The position numbers and the translations under genes are program-made. Below the pieces are notes generated by a model. The model made no database searches and had not been told where the DNA came from. It saw only the letters and a program-made list of their open reading frames with translations. A stretch of 44,045 bases of DNA from Gloeocapsa sp. DLM2.Bin57 (GTDB taxonomy: Bacteria > Cyanobacteriota > Cyanobacteriia > Cyanobacteriales > Gloeocapsaceae), in assembly GCA_007693955.1 (NCBI GenBank), contig RECR01000046.1:1-44045 (forward strand), given 5' to 3'. Below, one piece after another: positions 7,924 to 19,000 of this stretch. Each line of letters starts with the position of its first letter. Position 1 is the first letter of the stretch.

Positions 7924-9069
7924 ATGAGGTATGCCTTAGTACACGAATGGTTTACACCTAAAGCCACAGGAGGATCAGAATTAGTAGTCAAAGAGATTCT
8001 GCGTTATGTTGAGGCAGATATCTACGCCTTGATTGACTTTGAATCCAATAACCCTCAAAGCTATCTCTATCAGCGCCAGATAGGTACTACTTTCTTACAA
8101 AATTTCCCTTTAGCTAGTAGAGGAGTGCAAAAATATCTACCTCTACTACCCATAGCTATTGAACAACTAGACTTATCCCCCTATGATATTATTCTCTCTT
8201 CTTCTCACGCAGTAGCCAAAGGAATCTTAACTAATCCTCAACAACTGCATATATGTTATTGTCATACCCCAATGCGTTACGCTTGGGATTTAACCTTTGA
8301 CTATTTAGCCACCAATCCCGCAGGAAAAGCACCCCTAGGCATCATAACTCGTTATATTCTACATAGACTCAGAGAATGGGACGTTATCTCAGCTAATCGA
8401 GTTGATTATTTTATCGCTAACTCTCAACACACAGCTAGAAGGATTTGGCGTTGTTATCGTCGAGAAGCTAAGGTAATTTACCCTCCTGTCAATCTAGATA
8501 GATTCACTTTTGAACCTGTTAAAGAAGACTTTTTCCTCACGGTTTCCCGTCTAGTTAGCTATAAAAAAATTAGTTTAATCGTCGCAGCATTTAACCAACT
8601 CGGAAAACCCCTAGTAGTAATTGGCTCAGGACCTGAATTAGAGAAAATACGACAACTAGCTAAACCCAATATTAAGATTCTCGGTCCTCAACCTAACGAA
8701 ATTGTCGCCGAATATATGGCTAAAGCCAAAGCCTTTGTTTATGCAGCTTGTGAAGATTTTGGCATAGCTTTAGTAGAAGCCCAAGCCTGTGGAACACCTG
8801 TAATAGCCTATGCTAAAGGTGGAGCAACAGAAACAGTTATTGATAGACAAAAAGATTCTCTAACCGCTACAGGAATATTATTTCCCCAGCAAACTCCCGA
8901 GAGTTTAATTAGCGCGGTTAACCAGTTTTTAGAGGTAGAAACAGAGATTAAAGCCCAAAATTGCCGAGATCAAGCCCAAAAATTTAGTGCAGAAATCTTT
9001 AAAAAATGTTATACAGAATTCTTAGAAAGTTGTATCCAGCAATGGTCAACAACATTTTCTGGTAAATAG
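7924..9069 (+). CDS. GT4-family glycosyltransferase
   Basis: This 381-aa cytosolic or membrane-associated GT-B enzyme probably adds a sugar to a lipid-linked oligosaccharide. The N-terminal domain begins MRYALVHEWFTPKATGGSELVV, with the glycine-rich acceptor-side loop. The C-terminal nucleotide-sugar domain contains FFLTVSRLVSYKKISLIVAAF, the motif EDFGIALVEAQACGTPVIAY with the two donor-binding glutamates, and GGATETV. It starts 8 nt after ssb and is followed by a sugar-phosphate transferase, gmd and fcl, which suggests a surface polysaccharide role with GDP-fucose or a related donor. Donor and acceptor cannot be deduced from sequence. Confidence 0.88.
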   Translation: MRYALVHEWFTPKATGGSELVVKEILRYVEADIYALIDFESNNPQSYLYQRQIGTTFLQNFPLASRGVQKYLPLLPIAIEQLDLSPYDIILSSSHAVAKGILTNPQQLHICYCHTPMRYAWDLTFDYLATNPAGKAPLGIITRYILHRLREWDVISANRVDYFIANSQHTARRIWRCYRREAKVIYPPVNLDRFTFEPVKEDFFLTVSRLVSYKKISLIVAAFNQLGKPLVVIGSGPELEKIRQLAKPNIKILGPQPNEIVAEYMAKAKAFVYAACEDFGIALVEAQACGTPVIAYAKGGATETVIDRQKDSLTATGILFPQQTPESLISAVNQFLEVETEIKAQNCRDQAQKFSAEIFKKCYTEFLESCIQQWSTTFSGK

Positions 9070-9134
9070 ATCGTAATCAGACTCATCTGCATTTATGATC
9101 TAAAGATAAATAGTGTGTGGTGTGAAGGAATAAG

Positions 9135-9869
9135 ATGACTGTTAATAGCCGACTTATCTCCCTGAAGTTTATACCTGGATTTATCAAAGCGGGTCATCAA
9201 CCTCGCTTTAAATCAAGTAATAAGCGATCGGGTTTAATCTTAATAACTCAGCATGGGGACTTAACTAAACGTTTATTTGACATTATGTTTTCGCTGCTGG
9301 TACTAGTACTTTGTGCTCCATTATACATTTTACTAGCCTTACTAATTGCAATTAGTTCTCCAGGAGGAGTATTTTATATACAAGAACGCATTGGTAAAAA
9401 TCATCGACCCTTTAAATGTATTAAATTTAGGACGATGATACCCAACGCTGACCAGGTTTTAGAAGAAATAATCGCCCAGAGTCCTTATCTGAAACAAGAA
9501 TTTGAGGATAACTTTAAGCTAAAAGACGATCCGAGAATCACTCCCATTGGGAAATTTCTGAGAATGACCAGTTTAGATGAATTTCCCCAATTTTGGAACG
9601 TTCTTAAAGGTGATATGAGTGTAGTAGGACCTCGACCCCTAGTACCAGAAGAATTAGAAAGATACGGAAATCGTATTGATAAAGTTTTAACGGTTCGTCC
9701 TGGAATTACAGGATTATGGCAAGTATCAGGACGTAATGATATACCCTATCCCCAAAGAGTACAAATAGATGTTTACTACGCTAGTTATCATCATTGGTTA
9801 TTAGATTTGTGGATAATTGTAAAAACTATCGGCGTAATGATCTTTCCCCATAAAAATGGTGCTTATTAG
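9135..9869 (+). CDS. Undecaprenyl-phosphate sugar phosphotransferase (WcaJ/RfbP C-terminal type)
   Basis: This 244-aa initiating enzyme transfers a sugar-1-phosphate from a nucleotide sugar to a polyprenyl phosphate. It has a basic N-terminal region, then TKRLFDIMFSLLVLVLCAPL, the single membrane hairpin of the family, followed by the catalytic motifs FKCIKFRTM, MTSLDEFPQFWNVLKGDMSVVGPRP and RPGITGLWQVSGRN. It is the short form without the four-helix N-terminal bundle of full WcaJ or WbaP. AAGGA at 9125-9129 is well placed before the ATG. It lies in the polysaccharide cluster, so it probably primes synthesis of the chain that the neighbouring glycosyltransferases extend. Confidence 0.92.
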   Translation: MTVNSRLISLKFIPGFIKAGHQPRFKSSNKRSGLILITQHGDLTKRLFDIMFSLLVLVLCAPLYILLALLIAISSPGGVFYIQERIGKNHRPFKCIKFRTMIPNADQVLEEIIAQSPYLKQEFEDNFKLKDDPRITPIGKFLRMTSLDEFPQFWNVLKGDMSVVGPRPLVPEELERYGNRIDKVLTVRPGITGLWQVSGRNDIPYPQRVQIDVYYASYHHWLLDLWIIVKTIGVMIFPHKNGAY

Positions 9870-9937
9870 CTGACTCTCAATGGTTTAAACTTAACTTAAC
9901 CTATTAGAAAATAAAAGAGAGCGTAAAACAACAAATA

Positions 9938-10951
9938 ATGGTTACTAGTTCCAAAAGAGCATTAATTACTGGTATTACTGGTCAAGATGGTTCTTACTTG
10001 GCTGAATTACTTCTAGCCAAAGACTACCAAGTCCACGGTATAATTAGAAGAACATCGACTATTAATACCAGTCGTATTGATCATCTATATTTAGATCCTC
10101 ATCATCCCGAAGCAAGGTTATTTCTCCATTATGGAGATTTAACCGACGGGACAACCCTAAGAAGGATTATCGAAGAAATAGAACCCAACGAAATCTATAA
10201 TCTAGGTGCACAATCTCACGTTAGAGTAAGTTTTGACTCACCAGAATATACAGTAGATACCGTGGGAATGGGAACATTAAGACTACTAGAAGCAGTCAGA
10301 GACTATCAACATCGTACAAGTCAAGAAGTCCGCTTCTATCAAGCTAGTTCCTCAGAAATGTTCGGTAAAGTCCAAGAAATACCCCAGAAAGAAACAACCC
10401 CCTTTTATCCTCGTAGTCCCTACGCTTGTGGTAAAGTATATGCTCACTGGCAAACCGTTAACTATCGAGAATCCTATGGGTTATTTGCTTGTAGTGGGAT
10501 TTTATTTAATCATGAATCACCCCGTAGAGGCGAAACCTTTGTAACTAGAAAAATTACTAGAGCATTAGCAAAAATCGTCGCAGGAAAACAGAAAAAAGTC
10601 TATATGGGTAATCTCGACGCTAAAAGAGATTGGGGTTATGCTAAAGACTATGTCAACGCTATGTGGTTAATGTTACAACAACCAGAAGCAGATGACTATG
10701 TGATAGCTACAGGGGAGACTCACTCAGTTAAAGAATTCCTAGAGTTAGCCTTTGGTTATGTTAACCTGAACTGGTCAGACTATGTAGAATTTGACGAACG
10801 GTATCTACGTCCTACTGAAGTAGATTTATTGATAGGTGACGCTACTAAAGCTAGAGAAAAATTAGGTTGGCAATTGAGTGTAACTTTTCCTGAACTAGTA
10901 AAATTAATGGTAGAAGCTGACTTAGCAGCTTTGGGGATTAATCCTTATTGA
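9938..10951 (+). CDS. gmd: GDP-mannose 4,6-dehydratase
   Basis: Gmd converts GDP-D-mannose to GDP-4-keto-6-deoxymannose with bound NADP. The 337-aa protein has the nucleotide motif [13 protein letters not shown] (11-23), the family-specific [17 protein letters not shown], the catalytic Y162-x3-K166 (YACGK) and [20 protein letters not shown]. The length is slightly below the usual 350-370 residues but every core motif is present. It lies 9 nt upstream of fcl, the next enzyme in GDP-L-fucose synthesis. The intermediate could also feed GDP-rhamnose or GDP-perosamine, but the adjacent fcl favours fucose. Confidence 0.95.
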   Translation: MVTSSKRALITGITGQDGSYLAELLLAKDYQVHGIIRRTSTINTSRIDHLYLDPHHPEARLFLHYGDLTDGTTLRRIIEEIEPNEIYNLGAQSHVRVSFDSPEYTVDTVGMGTLRLLEAVRDYQHRTSQEVRFYQASSSEMFGKVQEIPQKETTPFYPRSPYACGKVYAHWQTVNYRESYGLFACSGILFNHESPRRGETFVTRKITRALAKIVAGKQKKVYMGNLDAKRDWGYAKDYVNAMWLMLQQPEADDYVIATGETHSVKEFLELAFGYVNLNWSDYVEFDERYLRPTEVDLLIGDATKAREKLGWQLSVTFPELVKLMVEADLAALGINPY

Positions 10952-10960
10952 GAAATAATA

Positions 10961-11914
10961 ATGCAGGATTTAACTAACAAAAAGATTCTCGTTACAGGTG
11001 GTAATGGCTTCCTAGGACGTGAAGTAATAGCTCAATTAGTAACATCAGGAGCTAATCCCGCTCTAATTACTATACCGCGATCGCGTGATTGTGATTTACG
11101 AGTCTTAGCCAACTGTGAACAAGCGGTACAAAACCAAGACATTATCATACATTTAGCAGCGCATGTAGGTGGTATAGGTCTCAATCGCGCTAAACCCGCT
11201 GAGTTATTCCACGATAACTTAATCATGGGTGTACAGTTAATTGACTCTGCTTATCGTCTAGGAGTAGAAAAATTCGTCTGTGTGGGTACTATTTGCGCTT
11301 ATCCTAAGTTTACACCCGTTCCCTTTCGAGAAGATGACCTCTGGAATGGTTACCCCGAAGAAACCAACGCCCCCTACGGTATAGCCAAAAAAGCCTTACT
11401 AGTACAATTACAAGCCTATCGCCAACAATACGGGTTCAATGGTATCTACTTACTCCCTGTTAATCTCTATGGACCTGGTGATAATTTTAACCCTGAAAGT
11501 TCTCACGTTATCCCGGCCTTAATTCGTAAAGTCTATGAAGCCCAAATCAGAGGAGATAAATATCTACCAGTTTGGGGAGATGGAACACCTACCCGAGAGT
11601 TTCTCTACTCCACCGATGCAGCGAGAGGAATTGTCTTAGCTACCCAAAAATATAACGCTCCAGATCCTGTGAATCTAGGTACACACTATGAGATTGCTAT
11701 TAAAGATTTAGTACAGTTAATTTGTGAGTTGATGGAGTTTACAGGAGAGATTATCTGGGAAAGCGATAAACCCAATGGTCAACCCCGTCGCTGTCTGGAT
11801 GCTTCTCGGGCTTTAGAATCCTTCGGCTTTCAAGCTGAGGTTGATTTAAAACAGGGATTACAACAGACTATTGACTGGTATAGAGCTAATCCCGCATTGC
11901 TCATAAATTTATAG
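10961..11914 (+). CDS. fcl: GDP-L-fucose synthase
   Basis: Fcl (WcaG) epimerises and reduces GDP-4-keto-6-deoxymannose to GDP-L-fucose. The 317-aa protein has VTGGNGFLGR at residues 11-20, the HLAAHVGGIGLNRAKPAE block typical of this enzyme, the catalytic Y139-x3-K143 (YGIAK) and NLYGPGDNFNPESSHVIPALIRK. It follows gmd by 9 nt, so the pair is a complete route from GDP-mannose to GDP-fucose. It is the last gene of the plus-strand polysaccharide group; a 246-bp spacer with short hairpins follows. Confidence 0.95.
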   Translation: MQDLTNKKILVTGGNGFLGREVIAQLVTSGANPALITIPRSRDCDLRVLANCEQAVQNQDIIIHLAAHVGGIGLNRAKPAELFHDNLIMGVQLIDSAYRLGVEKFVCVGTICAYPKFTPVPFREDDLWNGYPEETNAPYGIAKKALLVQLQAYRQQYGFNGIYLLPVNLYGPGDNFNPESSHVIPALIRKVYEAQIRGDKYLPVWGDGTPTREFLYSTDAARGIVLATQKYNAPDPVNLGTHYEIAIKDLVQLICELMEFTGEIIWESDKPNGQPRRCLDASRALESFGFQAEVDLKQGLQQTIDWYRANPALLINL

Positions 11915-12160
11915 GCTCGTCCACAGCCGTTGGCACACCAGTTGCGATCGCCTTAATTATACTACAATAGCACTATGTACAAGGCACTCTTGCCTTCATG
12001 CAAAAGTAGATTAGTACTGGGTTTGATAACTTTAAAATGTCCTAATCTTAACTTGTAATGCTATATATATCGGAATCGCCCAGACGCTGATGGGCAGCTG
12101 AGTCTAGACGGTTCGAGGTCTGCAAGTGCTTCTCTAGTAAACCGCGACGCGGCGGCTAGA
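11915..12160. other. Intergenic spacer with GC-rich hairpin patch
   Basis: I see no complete gene here. It holds a HIP1 site near 11945 and a small hairpin AAGGCA-CTCT-TGCCTT at 11981-11996 without a T-run. A distinctly GC-rich patch from about 12071 contains GCCCAGACGCTGATGGGC (12078-12095) and CCGCGACGCGG (12142-12152). On the plus strand one frame stays open through the patch with no plausible start, so it could be the decayed end of a mobile element. GGTTCGAGG at 12110-12118 resembles a tRNA T-arm, but no acceptor or anticodon arm fits around it. Confidence 0.45.
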
Positions 12161-13348
12161 TCAATGATTCAATCCTTGACGAAGCAAATTAAGATAAAAA
12201 TCTAATTGTTGTTTAGCTAAAGCCAGATTAGTATATTTAGTCATTACCCTTTGATAACCTTTTGTGGCTAGAGTTTTGACTAAATCAGGTTCAGTTAACA
12301 GACGCTGTAAACAACTAGCTAAAGCTTTTGGATTTCCTTCGGGAAAAATAAGACCAGAATCGCCAATAACCTTGGGTATTTCCCCAGAATCAGAGCCAAT
12401 AACGGGAATTTGACAAGCCATAGCCTCAATTAACACATGACCAAATTGTTCTTTCCAACCTACAGCAGTAAGAGTTTTAAAGTTATAATCGGTTTGGGAG
12501 GGTAAGACTAAAACATTGAGAAGGTTGAGATAGTTAGGTACTTGCTCGTGGGGTACACTAGGCATAATAATTACTTTCTCAGCTATACCTAATTCTTGAA
12601 CTTGTTGTTTAATTTCAGCTTCTAAACTTCCTCTACCTAATAGTAGTAATTTCCAATGCTTAGACTCAAGGAGATTAACAGCTTCAAGCAGAGTAAGAAT
12701 ACCTTTTTCTTGAACAAATCTCCCTACAAAACCAATCACAAAATCTTCAGTTTGAATACCTAAACTAGTAGCTAAAGTAGGTTGAGGTTGAGGTTGAAAA
12801 AGTTGTTCATCTACGCCTAATTGAGGGATAATGGCGAGAGAATTAGTATAACCTTCTGTTTGTAGAATATCAGCGGCATCTTGATTACCCGCAAGCAAAC
12901 CATCAGTATGACGCAGATTATAGTTAAAGAGAGTAGTTAGAGGAAACTTAGTTTGATAGGGCAGATTCCACCAAGTAAAAAAGACATTTTTAGCTCGTAA
13001 ATTTAACAGTTGATTTAGAGTAATTAACTGTGCATAAGCCAGAGATTTTACTCCTAATTCGACTTGAATAATATCAGGTCGAAATTCTTTTAAAAGATTA
13101 ATAATAGCAGGATAAAAAGTTAGTAACCCCTGGTTATTTTCACTCCAGTTATGAACAGGTATTAAGCGAAAATTACCATCAAGCCAAGGGGTAGAGATGA
13201 TCCTTTGACTTTGAATACCACCAGGACGCCAAAATTTAGGTACGATAACAGTAACCTGATGTTCAGGTGCTAAATTAGCCAATAATCGCAGTTTAGTGCA
13301 ATTAAGCTTAACTATATAGGTATGACTAACTACGAGTATTTTTACCAA
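12161..13348 (-). CDS. GT4-family glycosyltransferase
   Basis: This 395-aa GT-B enzyme has N-terminal VKILVVSHTYIVKLNCTKLRLLA. Its C-terminal donor domain has FVIGFVGRFVQEKGILTLLEAV, LLLGRGSLEAEI, FGHVLIEAMACQIPVIGSDSGEIPKVIG with the EX7E-type glutamates, and a helical tail. It probably acts on a surface glycan together with the gmd/fcl group, although it is on the opposite strand and downstream of acnB. The start is read as TTG at 13348; the next in-frame Met would remove the first Rossmann strand. GGGAG lies 9 nt before that TTG, inside the 3' arm of a stable hairpin, so translation may be restrained. Confidence 0.87.
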   Translation of the reverse strand: MVKILVVSHTYIVKLNCTKLRLLANLAPEHQVTVIVPKFWRPGGIQSQRIISTPWLDGNFRLIPVHNWSENNQGLLTFYPAIINLLKEFRPDIIQVELGVKSLAYAQLITLNQLLNLRAKNVFFTWWNLPYQTKFPLTTLFNYNLRHTDGLLAGNQDAADILQTEGYTNSLAIIPQLGVDEQLFQPQPQPTLATSLGIQTEDFVIGFVGRFVQEKGILTLLEAVNLLESKHWKLLLLGRGSLEAEIKQQVQELGIAEKVIIMPSVPHEQVPNYLNLLNVLVLPSQTDYNFKTLTAVGWKEQFGHVLIEAMACQIPVIGSDSGEIPKVIGDSGLIFPEGNPKALASCLQRLLTEPDLVKTLATKGYQRVMTKYTNLALAKQQLDFYLNLLRQGLNH

Positions 13349-13356
13349 ATTAAGTA

Positions 13357-13377
13357 ACTCCCGTTAATAACGGGAGT
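13357..13377 (-). promoter_or_regulatory. Perfect hairpin between acnB and the glycosyltransferase gene
   Basis: ACTCCCGTT and AACGGGAGT form a 9-bp perfect stem around a 3-nt loop, 15 nt after the acnB stop codon. On the minus strand the following bases (TACTTAATTTGG) are only weakly T-rich, so termination would be partial. The GGGAG of the 3' arm is also the best ribosome-binding sequence for the TTG start at 13348. It can be read as an attenuator or as a structure hiding a ribosome site. Confidence 0.6.
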
Positions 13378-13392
13378 CTCCTGAATTGATGA

Positions 13393-15987
13393 TTAACTAA
13401 CCGTAAACAAATGTTGGTTAAATTTAGGCATATCTTCCCGAGGAATAACGCGCCCCTCATCTTCAAAATCAGGGATTTGATCGAAATTGAGGTAGCGGTA
13501 TAACTCAGGAGCAAAGGGATTGAGTTTAGACTCGACGATGTCGAGATATTCACTCTTACTAGGTATATAACCGAGTATAGCACAAACAGCCGCTAATTCA
13601 GCCGAGCCTAGATAGACGCGTGCACCTTTACCCATACGGTTATTAAAATTACGGGTAGAAGTAGAGAAAACCGTAGCATTATCATCCACACGAGCTTGAT
13701 TACCCATACAGAGGGAACAACCAGGCATTTCTGTGCGTGCACCAGCAGCAGCAAAAACGCCATAAATACCCTCTTCGCGCAATTGTTGTTCATCCATGCG
13801 AGTAGGGGGACAAATCCACAAGACGACTTGAGATTTAGCACCTTCTAAGACTTTAGCAGCAGCGCGATAGTGACCGATATTAGTCATACAAGAACCAATA
13901 AATACTTCATCGATGCGATCGCCTGAGCATTCTGAGAGTAATTTAACGTTATCGGGGTCATTAGGTGCAGCTAAAATAGGCTCTGTAATCTGATTTAAAT
14001 CTACTGCGATGATCTCGAGATATTCAGCATCAGCATCAGCCCTCATTAACTCAGGATTATTTAACCATTGTTCCATTTTAGCGATACGTCGCATCAGAGT
14101 GCGGGAATCTTCATAACCGCGAGCGATCATATTTTTCATCAAAGCGATATTAGAGCGCAGATACTCAGAGACGGTTTCTACCCCCAATTCGATAGTACAA
14201 CCTGCGCAGGAGCGTTCCGCGGTAGCGTCGGTTAATTCAAAAGCCTGCTCAACCTTCAGATCAGGTAAACCCTCCATTTCCATGATACGTCCTGAGAAGA
14301 CGTTGATTTTGTTCTCTTTAGAAACGGTTAATTTACCTTGCTGCATAGCTACATAGGGGATAGCGTTAACCACATCTCGTAGAGTAACTCCAGGTTGGAA
14401 AGTTCCTGTAAAGCGTACTTTAACCGATTCTGGCATATCTAGAGGCATAACACCTAAAGCAGCGGCAAAAGCCACTAAACCCGAACCCGCGGGGAAAGAG
14501 ATACCTAAAGGGAAACGGGTATGAGAATCACCACCAGTACCTACGGTATCAGGTAATAACATCCGATTCAGCCAAGAGTGAATAATCCCATCTCCCGGTT
14601 TTAAGGCTACCCCAGCACGAGTGGAGAAAAAGTCGGGTAATTCTTTATGGGTTGTGATGTCAACAGGTTTAGGATAAGCTGCGGTATGACAGAAACTTTG
14701 CATGACCAAATCAGCGCTAAAACCGAGACAAGCCAATTCTTTTAACTCATCCCGAGTCATTGGTCCTGTGGTATCTTGAGAGCCAACAGTAGTCATCACA
14801 GGTTCACAGGATGTGCCAGGACGAACTCCAGGTAAACCACAAGCTTTACCCACCATTTTTTGAGCGAGGGTAAAGCCTTTACCCGTATCTGTAGGAATAG
14901 AGGGGCGAATAAAGAGGGTACTAGGCTCTAATGCTAGAGCTTCGCGGGTTTTATCCGTGAGACTGCGTCCAATTAATAGAGGGATACGTCCACCTGCGCG
15001 CACTTCATCGAGGATAGTATCTGGTTTAAGGGTAAAGCTAGAGAGTAGTTGACCATTTTCGTCGGTAATTTCGCCCTTATAGGGGTAGATTTTGATCACC
15101 ATACCCGTTTCTAGCTGGTTCACATCGCATTCAATGGGTAAAGCGCCAGAGTCTTCCGCGGTATTAAAGAAAATGGGAGCTATTTTGCCACCTAATATAT
15201 AACCCCCAGAGCGTTTATTAGGTATATAAGGGATATCATTACCGATGTGCCAAAGTAGGGAGTTGATAGCTGATTTACGAGAAGAACCAGTACCCACTAC
15301 ATCTCCGACATAAGCCACGGGGTAGCCTTTAGTTTTAAGTTGAGCAATAGTAGCCAAACCGTCACTCATACGCGATTCTAGCATAGAGAGAGCGTGTAGG
15401 GGTATATCGGGACGAGTGGTAGCTTGAGTAGCGGGGGAGAGGTCGTCGGTGTTGGTTTCTCCTGGTACTTTAAAGACGGTTACGGTAATCTCTTCCGCTA
15501 GTTTAGGACGCGCAATAAACCAACTAGCCATAGCCCAGGCGTCTAGTACTTGTTTGGCGTAGGGGTTAGTTTCTGAGAGAGCGAGGATATCGTTAAAGAC
15601 GTCAAAAACCAGGATAGTTTTACTTAAAGCTGTGGTTGCACTTTTAGCAATATTACTATCTCTAGATTTGAGCAATTGTACCAGGGATTGGACGTTATAC
15701 CCTCCTACCATAGTTCCAAGTAGGTTGATCGCTCCTTGGGGGGAAATCAGAGGGCTGATGATTTCGTGATTAGCTATTCCTGTGAGGAATCCTGCTTTAA
15801 CGTAAGCTGCTTCATCTACTCCAGGGGGAACGCGATCGCGTAGGAGGGTGATTAACTCTTCTTCTTTCCCTTGGGGGGGATTTTCTAATAATTTACACAG
15901 TTCGGAGGTTTGAGCAGCATTAAGAGGTAAAGGAGGTATCCCCATCGCTTCTCGTTGTTGCGCTTGTTGATAATAATCTTCGAGCAT
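13393..15987 (-). CDS. acnB: Aconitate hydratase B
   Basis: AcnB isomerises citrate to isocitrate via cis-aconitate. The 864-aa protein begins with the HEAT-like B-type domain ([22 protein letters not shown]), then the swivel domain with [17 protein letters not shown], then the large catalytic domain. The [4Fe-4S] ligands are the Cys of [10 protein letters not shown] (near residue 700) and the two of [11 protein letters not shown] (near 756 and 759). The domain order and length are normal for type B, the form used in cyanobacteria. AAAGGAAA lies well placed before the ATG. It is 61 nt downstream of an RND transporter gene on the same strand and 44 nt upstream of a glycosyltransferase gene; neither suggests a metabolic link. 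Confidence 0.97.
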   Translation of the reverse strand: MLEDYYQQAQQREAMGIPPLPLNAAQTSELCKLLENPPQGKEEELITLLRDRVPPGVDEAAYVKAGFLTGIANHEIISPLISPQGAINLLGTMVGGYNVQSLVQLLKSRDSNIAKSATTALSKTILVFDVFNDILALSETNPYAKQVLDAWAMASWFIARPKLAEEITVTVFKVPGETNTDDLSPATQATTRPDIPLHALSMLESRMSDGLATIAQLKTKGYPVAYVGDVVGTGSSRKSAINSLLWHIGNDIPYIPNKRSGGYILGGKIAPIFFNTAEDSGALPIECDVNQLETGMVIKIYPYKGEITDENGQLLSSFTLKPDTILDEVRAGGRIPLLIGRSLTDKTREALALEPSTLFIRPSIPTDTGKGFTLAQKMVGKACGLPGVRPGTSCEPVMTTVGSQDTTGPMTRDELKELACLGFSADLVMQSFCHTAAYPKPVDITTHKELPDFFSTRAGVALKPGDGIIHSWLNRMLLPDTVGTGGDSHTRFPLGISFPAGSGLVAFAAALGVMPLDMPESVKVRFTGTFQPGVTLRDVVNAIPYVAMQQGKLTVSKENKINVFSGRIMEMEGLPDLKVEQAFELTDATAERSCAGCTIELGVETVSEYLRSNIALMKNMIARGYEDSRTLMRRIAKMEQWLNNPELMRADADAEYLEIIAVDLNQITEPILAAPNDPDNVKLLSECSGDRIDEVFIGSCMTNIGHYRAAAKVLEGAKSQVVLWICPPTRMDEQQLREEGIYGVFAAAGARTEMPGCSLCMGNQARVDDNATVFSTSTRNFNNRMGKGARVYLGSAELAAVCAILGYIPSKSEYLDIVESKLNPFAPELYRYLNFDQIPDFEDEGRVIPREDMPKFNQHLFTVS

Positions 15988-16048
15988 TTGTTAAGTTTCC
16001 TTTATTTTTTGTGTTCTTTTATTTTTACCTGTGTTTGTCTCAGGTTAG

Positions 16049-19000
16049 TTAAGATTTGCTGACTTGCATTTCTGATTTGAAGGGTTTTTCCGGGGGTTGA
16101 TCGTCATCAGAGAGGAATTTCTGTTCTAGGGTTTTAATGACGATATAGAGGTTAGGTACGAATAATAGACTCAGGATGGTAGAGACTAATAAACCGCCTA
16201 AAACCGCTGTTCCGAGAGTCCAACGACTGATTGAACCTGCTCCCGAGGCGATTAACAGGGGAAGAAATCCAAAGATAGAGGAAATCGCTGTCATAAGAAT
16301 AGGGCGTAAGCGTTGTTCTGCTGCGTAAACAGCTGCTTTAGTAATATCCATACCCAATTCTCTAGCTTGGTTAGCGAATTCTACAATCAGAATCGCGTTT
16401 TTACTCGCCATCCCAATCAGCATTACTAAACCAACTTGAGCGTAGATATTATTATTCAAAATGGGCCAAATTCCCGCACCTGGATTAATAGGAGCAGCTT
16501 GAATAAAAGTTGCTCGTAACCATATCCCCCCAAGTGCACCGAGAATCGCTAGGGGTACAGTGAGCATAATAATCAAGGGATCAATGTAACTTTCGTACTG
16601 GGCTGCTAAGACTAGGAATACTACCACAAAGCCTAGACCAAAGACAATCGGTGCTGCACCTGCTGAGAGAATCTCGTCGGCTGCGGTGTTAGTCCATTCA
16701 TAGCCAAAACCTGGTTGTAGAGTTTCTGCCATGACTTCTTCCATAACTGTGATGATTTGTCCTGAACTATACCCTGGTGCTGGAGCTACATTAAGTCTAA
16801 TCGCGGGATAAACGTTATAACTAGTAACGATGGGTGGATAATTGGTTTGTTCTACGGTAACTAGATTACTGAGTTGGATCATCTCACCGTTTTGAGAACG
16901 CACGTAAAATTTACTGATATCTGCGGGGTTACTGCGAAATTCTCCATCTGCTTGCACAAAAACTCGGTATAGTCTTCCATCTAAGACGAATTGGTTGACG
17001 AAACTCGCACCCATGTAGATTTGTAAGGTAGTCAAGATATCACTGATCAAGACGTTTTGTGCTCTAGCTTTTTCCCGATTGATTGTCGCTTCGAGAGTGG
17101 GAGTATTAAAGGTAAAGGTAGTAAAAGCCATCCCGATTTCTGGTCGTTGGTTAGCTGCGGCGATTACTCTTTGAGCGTTATCTATTAAAGCATCCATCCC
17201 GCGCGCTTCTCTGTCTTGAATCATTACTTCTGAGCCGCTGAAGTTACTTAAACCATCTACAGCTGGTGCGTTAGCTGCAAAAACTCGCGCTCCTGTGATA
17301 TTTTGGGCTAAACGTCTGTTTAAATCTCCTATAACGCCAAATACGGATTGTTTTGCTCCTACTCTTTCTTCCCATGGTTTGAGTTTAGTGAAGAATATGG
17401 CTTTGTTGCTATTAATCCCTTCAAAAGAATACCCCGCTACTCCCATGGCGTGTTCTATTTCCGGAACTGCCAAGACCTGTTTCATAACCTCTATATTGAC
17501 GTCGTTGGTGTAGTTGAGAGATACTCCCTCTGGTGCTTCTACAACCACGAAGAAATAACCTTGGTCTTCTTCTGGTATAAATCCTTGAGGTATAACACTA
17601 TATGTCCATCCTGTGAGAACTAACCCCGCGATAAATACTATCATAACGATGAGTTGAATTTTCGTTAAAGCTTCGATTAAGCGACGGTATCCCCCCTTGA
17701 CTAGGTCAAAACCTCGGTTAAATAGGTTAAAAAACCAGCCCAATGGACCTTTAGTTGGAGTAGGGGGATTCATGATCAGCGCTGACATCGTTGGTGAGAA
17801 ACTTAGAGCGTTAAAAGTGGAAAAAATCAGCCCAAATGATATAGTTAAGGCAAACTGTCTATATACTACCCCCGTTGTCCCTGGGAAAAAGGATACGGGA
17901 ATAAACACCGCTAGGAGTACTAGACTAGTAGATATTACCGCTCCTGATAACTCCTGCATCGCGTCTAAAGCTGCTTGTAGGGGTCGCATTCCCTGACTTA
18001 ATTTGTTGGCTACTGCTTCTACAATTACAATCCCGTCATCTACTACTAATCCTGTAGCTAGTACACAAGCAAAGAGGGTTAATTGATTCAGGGAGAACCC
18101 AAAGGCTTGTAGTCCAATCATTGAACCGATTAAAGCCACGGGAATAGCCACCGCAGGGATAATCGTGGTGCGCCAATCTTGCAAAAAAACAAATATTACT
18201 AATACTACCAAAGCGATCGCCTGCATCAGGGTGATGATTAGATCATTGATCGCTACCTCAATAAACAGGGTACTATCTAGTACGTTGGTAACCTTTAACC
18301 CTGGTGGGAATGTCTGTTCTAATTCTGCTAATCTAGCTTTCACCGCGTTAGCTGTTTCTAAAGCGTTAGATCCAGGTAACTGGAAGACGACAAAACCCAC
18401 CGCTGGTGTATCCCCGTCAAAGACTACTTTGGTGGCGTAGTTTTCTACCCCTAATTCTACTCTGCCGATATCTCTGACTCTAATCAGTGTTCCATCTGCA
18501 CCTGTTTGCACGATCAGGTTTTCGGCTTCGGTTACGTCACGAAAACGCCCTACTACTCTTAAGGGTATTTCAAACTGTTGATCAGATCCTGTGGGTTGTC
18601 TGCCTACTGCACCTGTACCTACTTCGATGTTTTGTTCTTGGATAGTTCTGACTACATCCTGTGCGGTTAAACCTCTACCTGCTAATTTATTAGGATCTAA
18701 CCAAAAGCGCATAGAATAATCAGCAGCACCAAAAGCGACTAAACTTCCTACCCCTTCGATCCTTCTAATTTCGTTCCAAATATATCTATCTACGTAGTTA
18801 TACATAAACACAGGGTCATAAAAGTATTCTCCCTGTGGGTTTTTTTCTGAATAAAAAGAATAAGCAAGGGTAACCGTTGGTGATTGAGCTTCTGTAGTTA
18901 CCCCTGTTGAGTTTACTACTGCTGGTAAACTAGACTGTGCTTGACTAACTCGGTTTTGTACTAATACTTGAGCAATGTTGCGATCTACTTCGGTGGGGAA

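Noticed and set aside
12100-12130. Possible tRNA because of GGTTCGAGG
   Set aside because: No matching acceptor stem, D-arm or anticodon arm can be drawn at the right distances.
13350-13583. Alternative frame inside the 3' part of acnB on the same strand
   Set aside because: It overlaps conserved aconitase coding sequence and the intergenic hairpin and has no protein-like features.
17697-17996. Open frame antisense to the full-length RND gene, with several similar ones nearby
   Set aside because: The composition mirrors the codons of the well-supported minus-strand gene, and no ribosome site, promoter or recognisable motif supports it.
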